A DNA stretch of 64,000 bases from Massilia sp. 9096 (GCF_000745265.1 NZ_JQNN01000001.1:1054001-1118000), one strand, 5' to 3'; counted from the first letter of the stretch, positions 8,293-17,579 are shown. Translations and numbers: made by a program. The notes: a model not told the origin generated them from the sequence alone.

Positions 8293-9326
8293 GCGGCGCT
8301 CCGCAGCCGCGTCGCCGCGGCCGGGCAGGCGCCGGCAGGCGCAGCGATGCCGGCGCGCGCCGCGGCGATCAGCCGGCTGATCTCGAGCGCATGGCGCGGG
8401 CGCCGTTCGGGACGCGGCTGCAACAGCGCGCGCAGCAGCGCCAGCGCCGGCGTCGGGTCGGGGGCGGAGGCGGAGGCGGGCCGCCCGACGCCGCTGTTTT
8501 CCATATCGCCGGCCGCCAGGCGCGCGAACAGCGCCGCCTCGTCCTGCGCCAGTACCGGCGGCAAGCCGTTTCCGGGCTGCGCCAGCAAGCGTGCGCCTGC
8601 GGCCGCGCCGTGTGCGCGCAAGGCGCAGGCGCAGGCGTTCGAATAGCGCAGCAGGCTGCCCGTGACCAGGTAGTACAGCAGCGCGCCGAGGGCAAAATAG
8701 TCGCTGCGCGCATCGGTGAGGTAGCCTCCGTCGATGCCGAAGAACTGCTCGGGCGCCTGCCAGGCGGCGGTGCCGGTGTAGGCGTGCGCGGCACGGTCGG
8801 CCAGCGCGCGGCTGGTGCCGAAGTCGGCCAGCTTGAGCGCGCCGTCACGATCGAGCAGCAGGTTCGCGGGTTTGAGGTCGAGGTGGCGCCAGCCGTAGCC
8901 GTGCACCTTGGCCAGCGCGGCGTTGACCTGGGCCAGCCAGTCGAGCGCCTCGAGCGGTGCGGGCGCGCTCCCGCGCGCGCGCAGGGCGGCCAGGTGCTGC
9001 GCCAGGTCGGTCTCCAGCAGTTCGAGCGCGGCCGCCGGCAAACCCTCGTGCATGCCGCTGTCGAGCAGGCGCACGATATGGCGCCGGTCCCACGGCTGCA
9101 GGGCGCGCAGGAAGGCGATCTCGGTGGCGGCGGCCTCGCACCAGCGCGCGCGCTGCGCCGGCGCGGCCAGTGTCATCTGCGCGCTGTTGACCAGCTTGAG
9201 CGCGGCCGGCTGGCGCCCGGCGAGCGATTCGGCGCGCCACAGCACGCCGTAGCTCGACCCACCCAAGGGTGCGCACAGGCGCCAGGCGTGGCTGCCCAAG
9301 GTGATGATGTCGCCCGTTTCCAGCAT
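8289..9326 (-). CDS. Soluble serine/threonine protein kinase
   Basis: A 345-residue Hanks-type kinase. The start at 9326 is chosen because AGGAGGAGC lies just upstream and the N-lobe begins there. Key residues: glycine-rich loop LGGSSYG (21-27), K44 in AALKLV, possible alpha-C E69, HLDLKPAN (catalytic D150, K152, N155; Leu replaces the usual Arg of HRD), DFG (D168), then TGTAAWQAPEQ. There is no membrane helix or PASTA domain, so it is cytoplasmic. It is the first gene of a coupled block with SEDS, FHA-like and SH3 genes, which are its likely substrates and readers. Confidence 0.93.
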   Translation of the reverse strand: MLETGDIITLGSHAWRLCAPLGGSSYGVLWRAESLAGRQPAALKLVNSAQMTLAAPAQRARWCEAAATEIAFLRALQPWDRRHIVRLLDSGMHEGLPAAALELLETDLAQHLAALRARGSAPAPLEALDWLAQVNAALAKVHGYGWRHLDLKPANLLLDRDGALKLADFGTSRALADRAAHAYTGTAAWQAPEQFFGIDGGYLTDARSDYFALGALLYYLVTGSLLRYSNACACALRAHGAAAGARLLAQPGNGLPPVLAQDEAALFARLAAGDMENSGVGRPASASAPDPTPALALLRALLQPRPERRPRHALEISRLIAAARAGIAAPAGACPAAATRLRSAA

Positions 9327-9526
9327 GCTGCTCCTCCTGCGGTCGGTTCGTAATGCACGAAGCCGTTCGCTGCCGGATAGCGGAGGGGGAGGGAAAACGA
9401 GGGCGGAAAATGAAAACACCCTGGAAGCCTGGACTTCGCAGGGTGCAGGGGACCATCTGATTCACCGCGCACGCGGCGCGGTCGGTTCGGTCGCAAGGTC
9501 GCGCCGGTCAGGCCGGCGCCGGGCGA

Positions 9527-10003
9527 TCAGCGGCGATGGTGGTCCCAGCCGCCGCGGTCGTAGTAGCCACGGCCGTGGTCGTAGTAGCCGCGCCCCGGGT
9601 TGACGTAGACTACTTCCGGACGGTCGCGGTAATAGTAGCGCGGCGAATCGACGTAGACCGGAGCCGGTTCGACATACACCGGACGCGGCTCGACGTAGAC
9701 CGGGCGCGGCTCGACATACACCGGGCGCGCTTCGGCGTATACCGGGGCCGGCTGGTAATAGCTGCTCGAGTAGCCGCGGTTGCCGTAGTAATAATCGTCG
9801 CGGGTCGGCTGGGCGTTGCCGACCGCCGCGCCGAGCACGCCGCCGACGATGGCGCCGTTACGGCCGCCGACCGCGCCGCCGAGTGCCGCGCCGGCCAGGC
9901 CGCCGACGACCGTGTTCGTGCCCCGATCCTGCGCCATCGCTGCCGTGGACGACACCGCGGCCGCGGCCAGGAGCACCGCACCAAAGCAAGTTTTTTTCAA
10001 CAT
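9527..10003 (-). CDS. Exported glycine-zipper protein with Tyr/Pro repeat tail
   Basis: 158 residues: signal peptide (1-24, ending AMA), a glycine-zipper segment (VVGGLAGAALGGAVGGRNGAIVGGVLGAAVG) that should insert in or pack against the outer membrane, then a low-complexity tail rich in Tyr, Pro, Arg and Gly. The tail includes RPVYVEP repeats and ends with GYYDHGRGYYDRGGWDHH. Such small envelope proteins are common in beta-proteobacteria and lack a defined function. It is monocistronic and divergent from the metallophosphoesterase. Confidence 0.85.
   Translation of the reverse strand: MLKKTCFGAVLLAAAAVSSTAAMAQDRGTNTVVGGLAGAALGGAVGGRNGAIVGGVLGAAVGNAQPTRDDYYYGNRGYSSSYYQPAPVYAEARPVYVEPRPVYVEPRPVYVEPAPVYVDSPRYYYRDRPEVVYVNPGRGYYDHGRGYYDRGGWDHHRR
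9649..9735 (-). repeat. 21-bp tandem repeats coding (R/A)PVYVEP
   Basis: Four imperfect 21-bp units in the tail of the glycine-zipper gene, each coding one RPVYVEP-type heptapeptide. Unit number could vary between strains. Confidence 0.75.
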
Positions 10004-10209
10004 GGCATTTCCTTGAAGCCTAAACGGGGATCGGGATGATCACGTCTTCGTCAGGCATGGATGTATCCTATTCCTGCCAATTCCTGGTGCCACGCGTTAA
10101 TACGAATTCTTACATGTGCATCCTGGCCGGTAACACATTTTGGACAACCCTTGCACTCGGGCCAGACTGCCCCATCTACTGGGCTGTTCTTTCTTTCCTT
10201 CCCGCATCC

Positions 10210-11346
10210 ATGGCCCGCCGACGATCCTCCGTTTCCGTTCTCGCCATCCTGGCCCTGCTGCATTTGTACATCGGGCTGCGCCTGTTGCCCGCGATGGAGG
10301 TGGGGGTGGTCGGCGCCGTGCTGGGCATCGTGCTGCTGGCGGCCTCGGCCGGTCTGGTGCGCATCGGCCTGGTCGCGCCCAGCCTGCGCCGCACGCGCTG
10401 GTCGGAACCGCTGGCCTGGGCCGGCTTGTTGGCGATGGGGCTGTTTTCCTCGCTGCTGGTGCTGACCCTGGTGCGCGACCTCGTCTTGCTGGTGATGCAC
10501 CTGGCCGGCGCCGGCAAGCCTGGCGTGATGCGCGATTCGGCGATCGCCGTGCCGCTCGTGGCGTTGGCCGTGACCGCGATCGGCTTCGTGAATGCGCGCC
10601 GGCTCGCGCGCGTGGTCAAGGTCGAGGTGCCGATCGCCGGGCTGCCGGCGCCGCTGCACGGCTATTCGATCGCGCAGATCTCCGACATCCACGTCGGTCC
10701 GACCATCAAGCGCCCCTATCTGAACGCGATCGTCGACCGGGTCAATGGCCTGAAGGCGGACGCCATCGCGATCACCGGCGACCTGGTCGACGGCAGCGTC
10801 CAGCGCCTGGCGCCGCACACCGAGCCCTTGAAACGGCTGGCGGCGCCGGACGGGACGTTTTTCGTGACCGGCAACCATGAGTACTATTCCGGGGCCGAGC
10901 AGTGGGTCGCCGAATTGCGCCGTCTCGGATTGCGCGTGCTGATGAACGAGCACGTGATCTGCAGGCGCGACGATGCCGCCATCATGATCGCCGGCGTCAC
11001 CGATTATTCGGCGCAGCATTTCAATCCGCTGCACAAGAGCGATCCGCAGCAGGCGGCGGCCGGCGCCCCGAGCGGCGTCGCCGTGAGGGTGTTGCTGGCG
11101 CACCAGCCGCGCACTGCGCCGGCCGCGGCGGAGGCCGGCTTCGACCTGCAACTGTCAGGCCATACCCACGGCGGCCAGTTTTTTCCGTGGAATTTGTTCG
11201 TGCCCTTGCAGCAGCCTTTCGTCGCCGGCCTCAACCGGGTGAAGTCGCTGTGGGTCTACACCAGCCGCGGCACCGGCTATTGGGGTCCACCAAAGCGCTT
11301 CGGCGCACCATCCGAGATCACGCTCGTGACGCTCGTGCCCGCCTGA
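10210..11346 (+). CDS. Membrane-anchored metallophosphoesterase
   Basis: From the ATG at 10210 this is a 378-residue protein; an upstream in-frame extension is possible but has no coding character. Four hydrophobic segments (about residues 5-130) precede a calcineurin-like domain: ISDIHVGP (metal D and H), ITGDLVDG, TGNHEYY, and the late LLAHQP and LSGHTHGGQ. These are the five metal-binding blocks of the YkuE/YaeI-like family, which hydrolyse phosphodiesters or lipid phosphates. The ribosome site is weak. Substrate is unknown. Confidence 0.88.
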   Translation: MARRRSSVSVLAILALLHLYIGLRLLPAMEVGVVGAVLGIVLLAASAGLVRIGLVAPSLRRTRWSEPLAWAGLLAMGLFSSLLVLTLVRDLVLLVMHLAGAGKPGVMRDSAIAVPLVALAVTAIGFVNARRLARVVKVEVPIAGLPAPLHGYSIAQISDIHVGPTIKRPYLNAIVDRVNGLKADAIAITGDLVDGSVQRLAPHTEPLKRLAAPDGTFFVTGNHEYYSGAEQWVAELRRLGLRVLMNEHVICRRDDAAIMIAGVTDYSAQHFNPLHKSDPQQAAAGAPSGVAVRVLLAHQPRTAPAAAEAGFDLQLSGHTHGGQFFPWNLFVPLQQPFVAGLNRVKSLWVYTSRGTGYWGPPKRFGAPSEITLVTLVPA

Positions 11347-11464
11347 GGTGCATCGCCGGGCATGACCGGTTTGCAATGATGTATTTACGGCAATAATTCC
11401 TTCAAAAGACGGCGGGGATGCGCTATTGTTGTAGGTTTTCAACCTGCACCAGAGGAATCTTCGC

Positions 11465-12919
11465 ATGAACCGTCGCCGCTTTCCCGCTTTGACTCTAGCT
11501 GCCGCCTGCCTGATCGGCGCCTTCGCGAACGCCGGCGCCGCCGACCCGGCTCCCGACACCGTCCTGGCCAAGGTGCGCGACACGGCGATGAGCAGCGACT
11601 ACGCTTACGGGCGCCTGGAAGACCTGACCGACCTGGTCGGCCCGCGCCTGTCCGGTTCGGCCGGCGCGGCGGCGGCGGTGGAGCAGGTGGCCGCCGAACT
11701 GCGCAAGCTGGGCGCCAAGGTGACGCTGCAGCCGGTCAAGGTGCCGCACTGGGTGCGCGGTGCCGAATCGGCCGAGCTGGTCGATTACAAGGGCCGTCCT
11801 GCGGGCATTACCCAGAAGATCGTCTTGACGGCGCTGGGTGGCTCGGGCGCGACGCCGGCCGCCGGCCTCACCGCCGACGTGCTGGTGCTGCACAGCTTCG
11901 ATGAGCTGAAAGAGCGCGCGGCCGAAGTCAAGGGCCGCATCGTGCTGTTCGACGTGCCGTTCGACCAGAACATGGCCGATCGCGGCCTGGCCGGCACGGC
12001 CTATGGCCAGGCCGGCGCGTATCGCTTTGCCGGCCCGCAGCGCGCGGCCGAGCTCGGCGCCAGCGCCGTGCTGGTGCGCGCCGTCGGCGGCGCCGCCTTC
12101 CGCATCGTGCACACCGGCATGACCCGCCTGAACGCGCAGACCCACGTCCCGGCGGCCGCGGTCACCATCGAAGACTCGATGCTGATCACGCGCCTGGCCA
12201 AGCGCGGCCCGGTCAAGATGCACCTGACCCTGACCCCGCAGACGCTGCCGGACGCCGACAGCTACAACGTCATCGCCGACTGGCCGGGCACCGACAAGGC
12301 CGACGAGATCGTGCTGGTGTCGGGCCACCTCGACTCCTGGGACCTCGCCACCGGCGCCAACGACGATGCTTCCGGCGTGGTCAGCGCCATGGGCGTGATC
12401 GACACGCTGCGCCAGCTCGGCGTGCACGGCCACCGCACCATCCGCGCGGTGGCGTGGATGAACGAGGAAAACGGCGGGCGCGGCGGCCAGGCCTACAACG
12501 CCTCAGTCAAGGCGCACGCCGACAAGCAGTTTGCGGCCTATGAAGACGACAATGGCTCGGGCCGCCCGTTCGGCCTGCGCGCCGGCGTCAGCCTGCAATC
12601 GGCCAAGCTGTTCGCTCCGCTGCAGGCGGCACTGTACCCGATCGGCGCCGGCGCCTTCCGCCGCGAGGACGTGATCGGTTCCGGCGACTTGAGCGAGCTC
12701 GAGGAGTCGGGCGTGCCCAGCTTCGAGCCGTGGATCGATTCCTCGGACTACTTCAATTACCATCACACGACCGCCGACACCTTCGATAAGATGAACCCGG
12801 ACAACCTGCGCCGCCACGTTGCCGTCATGGCAACCACGGCCTGGTTCCTGGCCAATGTGGAGACGCCGATCGGACGCGCCAACATCGCTGCCGGTCCGAA
12901 AGCGGCGGCCGCGCATTAA
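11465..12919 (+). CDS. Exported M28-family metallopeptidase (carboxypeptidase Q-like)
   Basis: A 484-residue secreted zinc peptidase. The signal peptide covers roughly residues 1-25 (AFANAGAA). A PA-type insert (about 130-230) precedes the catalytic part: H288 in VSGHLDSWD, D300 in GANDDASG, E334/E335 in WMNEENGG, and a final ligand in NYHHTTADTFDKM. All expected zinc ligands are present. The order fits the M28 aminopeptidase/carboxypeptidase Q group acting on peptides in the periplasm or outside the cell. AGAGGAAT upstream of the ATG is a good ribosome site. A strong hairpin follows the gene. Confidence 0.92.
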   Translation: MNRRRFPALTLAAACLIGAFANAGAADPAPDTVLAKVRDTAMSSDYAYGRLEDLTDLVGPRLSGSAGAAAAVEQVAAELRKLGAKVTLQPVKVPHWVRGAESAELVDYKGRPAGITQKIVLTALGGSGATPAAGLTADVLVLHSFDELKERAAEVKGRIVLFDVPFDQNMADRGLAGTAYGQAGAYRFAGPQRAAELGASAVLVRAVGGAAFRIVHTGMTRLNAQTHVPAAAVTIEDSMLITRLAKRGPVKMHLTLTPQTLPDADSYNVIADWPGTDKADEIVLVSGHLDSWDLATGANDDASGVVSAMGVIDTLRQLGVHGHRTIRAVAWMNEENGGRGGQAYNASVKAHADKQFAAYEDDNGSGRPFGLRAGVSLQSAKLFAPLQAALYPIGAGAFRREDVIGSGDLSELEESGVPSFEPWIDSSDYFNYHHTTADTFDKMNPDNLRRHVAVMATTAWFLANVETPIGRANIAAGPKAAAAH

Positions 12920-12941
12920 GCCGTACTAAGCGTCGGCGGTC

Positions 12942-12980
12942 GTCCGAGCATGCCGGCGCTTCGGCCCGGCGTGCTCGGAC
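12942..12980 (+). terminator. Strong hairpin after the M28 peptidase gene
   Basis: GTCCGAGCATGCCGG pairs with CCGGCGTGCTCGGAC (15 positions, one G-T) around a nine-base loop. No T-run follows, so it may stabilise the mRNA end or terminate poorly. Confidence 0.55.
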
Positions 12981-13126
12981 GGCAGCGGTAGGGCAGGGCG
13001 GCGCTTGCGGATGCGCCACGAAGTCAGTACAGCGGTCGGCGCGTCGCGAGCAGGCGCACCGCACCCTGACTGCTCTTGGACACCTGTCCAGCTGCCACAT
13101 CCTTTAGCGCGCCGGAACGGCCCGGC

Positions 13127-13498
13127 TCATACACCGTTCAGGCGCCGCACCGCGCGCGCATGCCCACGGAACGGCCTGCCGTACACGGTCTGGATGCCGC
13201 TGGCAAAATTTTGCCCCCAGACCAGCTGCGCCCGCGTTTCGTGCTGCTCGCTCGACCAGTACCAGACACGCTCGAATTGCTCGCGCTGGTTGGCGAACAG
13301 CAGCGCGAGCTCGCGCCGGTTCGGCAGCAGGCCTTCGCGCCTGGCTGCCCATTCGGTCGCGGCCGGCCAGCTGACGTCGACGGCTTCGTCGGGCATCAGC
13401 ACGAGATGATAGTCGGGCTCGCCGTTCTTGCCGAGAATGAGCCCGGCATACGATTCGCCTTCCCGCAGCATTTCTTGAATCCTCAGGTATTCACCCAT
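13127..13498 (-). CDS. DUF1566 (Lcl_C)-like small protein
   Basis: 123 residues. The pattern W(P)AATEWAARREGLLPNRRELALLF, then VWYWSSEQH and a closing GHARAVRR matches the DUF1566/Lcl_C fold often found in phage and accessory genes. The ribosome site AGGAGG sits eight bases before the ATG at 13498. No signal peptide. Function is unknown; it stands alone and converges on the M28 gene. Confidence 0.8.
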   Translation of the reverse strand: MGEYLRIQEMLREGESYAGLILGKNGEPDYHLVLMPDEAVDVSWPAATEWAARREGLLPNRRELALLFANQREQFERVWYWSSEQHETRAQLVWGQNFASGIQTVYGRPFRGHARAVRRLNGV

Positions 13499-13840
13499 TG
13501 CGTAATCCTCCTGGAAGCCTTGCGATCTCTTGTTTATGACCTTGATCGCTCCGCTTGGTTGCGACGTGGGATACGACGTAGCTCATAACGCATTTTCTTT
13601 TCCTCAGGTTCCGAATTTGCTTACCGTACTGTCGCCCCGCCAAATTGTTACATCGGCGATAGAGCACGGCGGATGCACGTACGAATAGTTGCAATTGGAT
13701 GTTCATAAACACCTGATTATTAGAAGCAAAATCCTTTATTCGTTCGTTATCTAGAGAATTTTTTTTTAAAAAAGATTGAACTTAGGAAGTTTCCACCTAT
13801 CAAAGGGGTACATTCTCTTTTTTTGGTAAGGAAACTTCAG
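13499..13840. other. AT-rich intergenic region
   Basis: 342 bases, far more AT-rich than the surroundings, with A and T runs near 13760-13780. It holds the promoters of the DUF1566-like gene and the beta-helix lipoprotein. No convincing gene was found. A GGTAAGGAAA ribosome site precedes 13841. Confidence 0.6.
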
Positions 13841-15364
13841 ATGAAAAAACTAGTTACTTTTGCTTCGGACATCCGCATCAACGCCCTGCTGTGCTGCAGC
13901 GCCACGGTTCTCCTGACCGCGTGCGGCGGCGCCATGAACGACACCGGCGGCGGCGCGCAAGCGCAAACCGCCGCCTACGTGCAGAGCGATGTGGCTGGTT
14001 CCGACGCAAACAGTGCTGCCACGACGCCGAATGCGGTCGATGCAACCGCGGCGCAAGCGGCCGAAGCTGCCGGCAACGGCAACTTCGAACTGGTCGGCTA
14101 CGACACCCATCCGCTGGCGGCATCCACCGCCGACGCGGCCGTTGCCCCTGCTGCGCAGGACGCATCGACCGCCGAGGCCGCGCCGGCAAATGGTGCGCCC
14201 CGTCTCCTGGCGATGGTCAGCAGCGTCCCGACTACGACTACAACCACGACTGAGGCAGCAGCTGTGACCAACACCGCGCAAGAAAGCGCCACCGTCCAGC
14301 TGTCGACCCCGGCCACGACCTACAACTACTACGTCTCGCCGACCGGCAACGACTCGGCCGCGGGCAGCAAGGCCGCACCGTTCAAGACCCTGGCCAAGGC
14401 CGCCAAGATGGCGACCAAGGCGAGCACTACCGTGTGGGTGGCCCCGGGCACCTACGCCGGCGGCATCAAGACCACCGCCAGCGGCGCCGCCTCGGCACGC
14501 ATCTACTGGGTCTCGACCACCAAGTGGGGCGCCAAGGTGGTTCCGCCGTCGAGCTCGAGCAACAACAACGCCTGGGATAACCGCGGCAATTACGTCAGCA
14601 TCATCGGCTTCGATATCGACGGCAGCAATTCGGGCAGCGGCACCGCCTGGACCCACGGTATCTACACCGGCGGTTCCTACGGCATGATCGCGAACAACCA
14701 CATCTACAACGTGGCGCAGAAAGTGGCGTGCACCAGCGCCGGCGGTTCGGCGATCGGCGTGGACAGCTACTACCACGGCGTGCTGACCGACGTGATCGGC
14801 AACGTCGTCAACGACATCGGTCCGAAGGGCTGCACCTACGTCCAGGGTATCTATTTCTCGACCTCCGGCACCATCAAGAACAACCTGGTGTACCGCGTGG
14901 GCGCGGTGGCGATCCACCTATGGCACGACGCCACCAACGTGACCATCACCAACAACACGGTGACCACCTCGAACTTCGGCATGGTGATCGGCGGCGGCGA
15001 CTTCTATTACAACAAGACCGGCGCCAACAACGTTTTCGTCGCGAACAACATCGTGTACGACAACAAGTACGGCATCTCGGAGCAGGGCACGACTGGCAAG
15101 AACAACCAGTACAAGAACAACCTGATCTACAAGAACCCGTCGTACAACATCTCGCTGCGCAACGGCCTGACCGCCAGCGGCACCGTGAGCTCGGATCCGC
15201 TGTTCAAGGCGTATTCGACCACCGCCGCGACGCCGGACTTCCACCTGAGCAGCAGTTCGCCGGCGATCGGGCGCGGCATCGCGACCAATGCCTACGCCAC
15301 CGACCTGGACGGCAAGGCGCGCAGCGCCTCGACCGGCTACGACATCGGCGCTTATCAGCACTGA
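13841..15364 (+). CDS. Right-handed beta-helix lipoprotein
   Basis: 507 residues from the ATG at 13841, which is better placed than a TTG six codons upstream. The lipobox LLTAC gives lipid-Cys28. A low-complexity Ala/Thr linker leads to the DUF1565-type start of a pectate-lyase-like fold (YYVSPTGNDSAAGSKAAPFKTL from about residue 155), then repeated beta-helix turns rich in NN and NxI/V (NNHIYN, NNLVYR, NNTVTT). Such proteins bind or cut polysaccharides at the surface. No clear polysaccharide-lyase catalytic set was recognised. A perfect terminator follows at 15442. Confidence 0.85.
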   Translation: MKKLVTFASDIRINALLCCSATVLLTACGGAMNDTGGGAQAQTAAYVQSDVAGSDANSAATTPNAVDATAAQAAEAAGNGNFELVGYDTHPLAASTADAAVAPAAQDASTAEAAPANGAPRLLAMVSSVPTTTTTTTEAAAVTNTAQESATVQLSTPATTYNYYVSPTGNDSAAGSKAAPFKTLAKAAKMATKASTTVWVAPGTYAGGIKTTASGAASARIYWVSTTKWGAKVVPPSSSSNNNAWDNRGNYVSIIGFDIDGSNSGSGTAWTHGIYTGGSYGMIANNHIYNVAQKVACTSAGGSAIGVDSYYHGVLTDVIGNVVNDIGPKGCTYVQGIYFSTSGTIKNNLVYRVGAVAIHLWHDATNVTITNNTVTTSNFGMVIGGGDFYYNKTGANNVFVANNIVYDNKYGISEQGTTGKNNQYKNNLIYKNPSYNISLRNGLTASGTVSSDPLFKAYSTTAATPDFHLSSSSPAIGRGIATNAYATDLDGKARSASTGYDIGAYQH

Positions 15365-15441
15365 TGGCAGGGATCGCCGCTGACACGGCGGCGAACCGCT
15401 GAGGACCCTCTGGTGCGCCGTGCATGCGGCGTGCGAGTTTG

Positions 15442-15472
15442 GCCCGCACGCCTTTGGCCTGCGGGCTTTTTT
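15442..15472 (+). terminator. Rho-independent terminator after the beta-helix gene
   Basis: GCCCGCA (15442-15448) pairs with TGCGGGC (15460-15466) and is followed directly by six T. Confidence 0.85.
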
Positions 15473-15532
15473 ACGTCCAGAGAGGGCACGTGCGCGCGGT
15501 ACGCGTACGCGCGCGAACCTGTTTTCGATCGA

Positions 15533-16204
15533 TCAGTCTTCGATCGGCTGGGTGATGTCGGGGCCGTCGGCGCCGGCGCGGTTGACCGCCTTGCTGACCT
15601 TGTGCCACTCGAAGGCCTCGGACGGCACCGCCGCCTGGCGCGCCAGTTCGATCGCCTGTTGCGGCGTGAGTGTCGGGTCCATCCACAGCGCGGCGTCCTC
15701 GGCCTGCAGCACCACCGGGCGGCGGTCGTGGATGTCGAGCATGCCGCCGGACGCATCGTCGGTGACCAGCACGAAGCCGGCCTCGGCGCGGTTTTCCTCG
15801 AAGCTGCCGAAGTTGGCCAGCGCCAGCAGATACAGCGTGCCGTGGTCCTTGCGGTGGATGTGCCAGGGCTGCTTGTGACCTTTTTCGCCGGTCCACTCGT
15901 ACCAGCCTTCGGCCGGCACGATGCCACGCCCGCGCTTGACCAGGCTGGCCCAGTAGCGGTTGGCAAGCTTGTCCAGGCGCGCGTTGATGGTGATCGGCAC
16001 CTTGCCTTCGGCCCACTTGGCGCGGTAACTCCAGAACACGTCGTCGATGCGCCGCTCGCCGTCCTGCAAGTGCATCACGGGGCGGTAGGTGCCGGGGGCG
16101 GCGTTGGTGGTCGGCCCGGACTCGCTGTCGAACACGGCGTCGGTCCAGCCGAACACATTGGCGTAATGGCGAGCCGTCTGGCTCTGGTCAAATCGTCCAC
16201 ACAT
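15533..16204 (-). CDS. SRAP-domain (YedK/HMCES-like) abasic-site protein
   Basis: 223 residues. The family needs Cys at position 2, which fixes the start at 16204 (MCGRF) rather than the upstream in-frame start. Active-site residues: C2, N74 (TINARLDKL), E103 (GWYEW) and H159 (DIHDRRPVVL). These fit YedK/HMCES, which crosslinks to abasic sites in single-stranded DNA and protects them. The gene stands alone, with no LexA box evident to me. Confidence 0.95.
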   Translation of the reverse strand: MCGRFDQSQTARHYANVFGWTDAVFDSESGPTTNAAPGTYRPVMHLQDGERRIDDVFWSYRAKWAEGKVPITINARLDKLANRYWASLVKRGRGIVPAEGWYEWTGEKGHKQPWHIHRKDHGTLYLLALANFGSFEENRAEAGFVLVTDDASGGMLDIHDRRPVVLQAEDAALWMDPTLTPQQAIELARQAAVPSEAFEWHKVSKAVNRAGADGPDITQPIED

Positions 16205-16294
16205 GCAGTCATGGTAACGCAGACGCACGGCGGGGCGCGTTCGCTAGCGCCGGGTGTCCGGCGCCAGCCCGGGCGCAGGTACCGATCGGGAGGC

Positions 16295-17323
16295 TCACAT
16301 CACCAGGCGCCGGCCCGGGCGCCAGCGCGCCAGCAGCCGGGTCAGGGCCAGCGCGCCGGCGAACACCAGTGCGACGTACAGCACGTCCCAGGCGGGCCAG
16401 GCGCGCCAGCGCTCGTCGAGCGGGCGCAGCCAATCGACGAACAGGTAGTGCGAGGCGTAGATGCCGAGCACCAGCGGTCCGAGCGCGGCCAGCGCCGGCA
16501 GGCGCAGCGCGGGCGCATCCGACAGCGCCATCAGGCCCGCGCACAGGCCGTACAGCCAGGTCGAGGCCACGAAATCCTGCACCGGGGCGGCGCCGAAGCG
16601 CAGGTGCAGCCAGCGCACTTCCAGCAGTTGCAGCGCGCAGCCGGCCAGCGCCACCAGCAGGCCCGGCCAGGCGGCCGCCGGCAGGCGCCAGCGGCGCAGC
16701 TCGATGCCGGTCACGAAAAAGAGCAGGCCGAAGAAGGGACCGTCGCGCAGGTTGAAACGGGTCGGCCAGCCGAGCGGCGTGAGCGCATATGCCTTGCCGG
16801 CCAGGCCGAAAGCGAACAGGACGATCGCCAGCGCGATCAGCAGTGCACGCTGGCGGCGCGCCAGCAGGGCGCCGCTGATCAGGACCGCGCAGGCCAGCGC
16901 AGGCAGGTACCACAGGTGGGGCGTGAGGCCCTCCAGCAGGACGCGCTGCACGCCCATCCGGTGGCCGCGCCAGGCCGCGGCCAACTCGTGCAGCGCGGCC
17001 GGCGTGCCGGCGTTCCAGATTGCGCCGATGGCGCCGACGGCCGCGTACACCAGCACCCAGCCGGCGTACACCGTGAGCACGCGCCGGCACAGGCGCACTG
17101 CGCGCAGCCATCGAGCGTGCGGGCCGGCGCCGCCCCGGGCCCAGAAGTAGCCGGACAGGATGAAAAACAGCGGCACGGCGAAGCGCTCGGCCCCGTCGAG
17201 CAGGGTCGGCAAGTCCCATCCGTGGCCGACCGCGCGTTCGCCGTCGTGGCGCGCCGTATGCAGGGCGATGACCGCGACGATGGCCAGCACGCGGAAGGTG
17301 TCGGCGCTGCGGATCCGATCCAT
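16295..17323 (-). CDS. Acyltransferase-3 family membrane protein
   Basis: 342 residues from the ATG at 17323, with about ten hydrophobic segments. The N-terminus DRIRSADTFRVLAIVAVIALHT matches acyltransferase 3 (the conserved His after helix 1) and FAVPLFFILSGYFWARG is the second family signature. Members move acetyl or other acyl groups onto sugars or lipids at the inner membrane. Substrate unknown. It lies 90 bases after the SRAP start, same strand, and seems unrelated to it. Confidence 0.88.
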   Translation of the reverse strand: MDRIRSADTFRVLAIVAVIALHTARHDGERAVGHGWDLPTLLDGAERFAVPLFFILSGYFWARGGAGPHARWLRAVRLCRRVLTVYAGWVLVYAAVGAIGAIWNAGTPAALHELAAAWRGHRMGVQRVLLEGLTPHLWYLPALACAVLISGALLARRQRALLIALAIVLFAFGLAGKAYALTPLGWPTRFNLRDGPFFGLLFFVTGIELRRWRLPAAAWPGLLVALAGCALQLLEVRWLHLRFGAAPVQDFVASTWLYGLCAGLMALSDAPALRLPALAALGPLVLGIYASHYLFVDWLRPLDERWRAWPAWDVLYVALVFAGALALTRLLARWRPGRRLVM

Positions 17324-17437
17324 GCCCGGTGCAGTCGTTTGATGCCTGGTCAGCGGTGTCAGCAGCACGATGTCACTCGAATTGCCTTCTGATTGTGCGA
17401 TTTTTCCGACGCGACGACGGGAAGAACGCCATGCGCC

Positions 17438-17574
17438 GCGGGCCTTGTAGACCCGCACGCCAACCCTATCTCGTACCTGTTTCGTCAGCGATGTTCGCTG
17501 TTTCTCGTGTCTCCACCTCAGTCATCGGCTGAGCGTTTAGGCCGCTGCCGCGCATGCGTCAGCGGCGTTTTTTT
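17438..17574 (+). ncRNA. Possible structured small RNA
   Basis: Between two minus-strand genes, the plus strand carries four hairpins in a row: GCGGG/CCCGC (17438-17456), CAGCG/CGCTG (17486-17500), CTCAG/CTGAG (17517-17533), and a perfect terminator (17541-17574). No plus-strand coding gene leads into it. I found no clear promoter and do not recognise a known RNA family. Confidence 0.4.
17541..17574 (+). terminator. Rho-independent terminator, plus strand, no upstream gene
   Basis: GCCGCTG (17541-17547) pairs with CAGCGGC (17560-17566), followed by G and seven T. It is oriented against the S53 peptidase gene, so it is not that gene's terminator. Confidence 0.75.
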
Positions 17575-17579
17575 CTTCC

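Noticed and set aside
13491..13712. 73-aa frame upstream of the DUF1566-like gene
   Set aside because: Odd composition, overlaps the start and ribosome site of the next gene; no family likeness.
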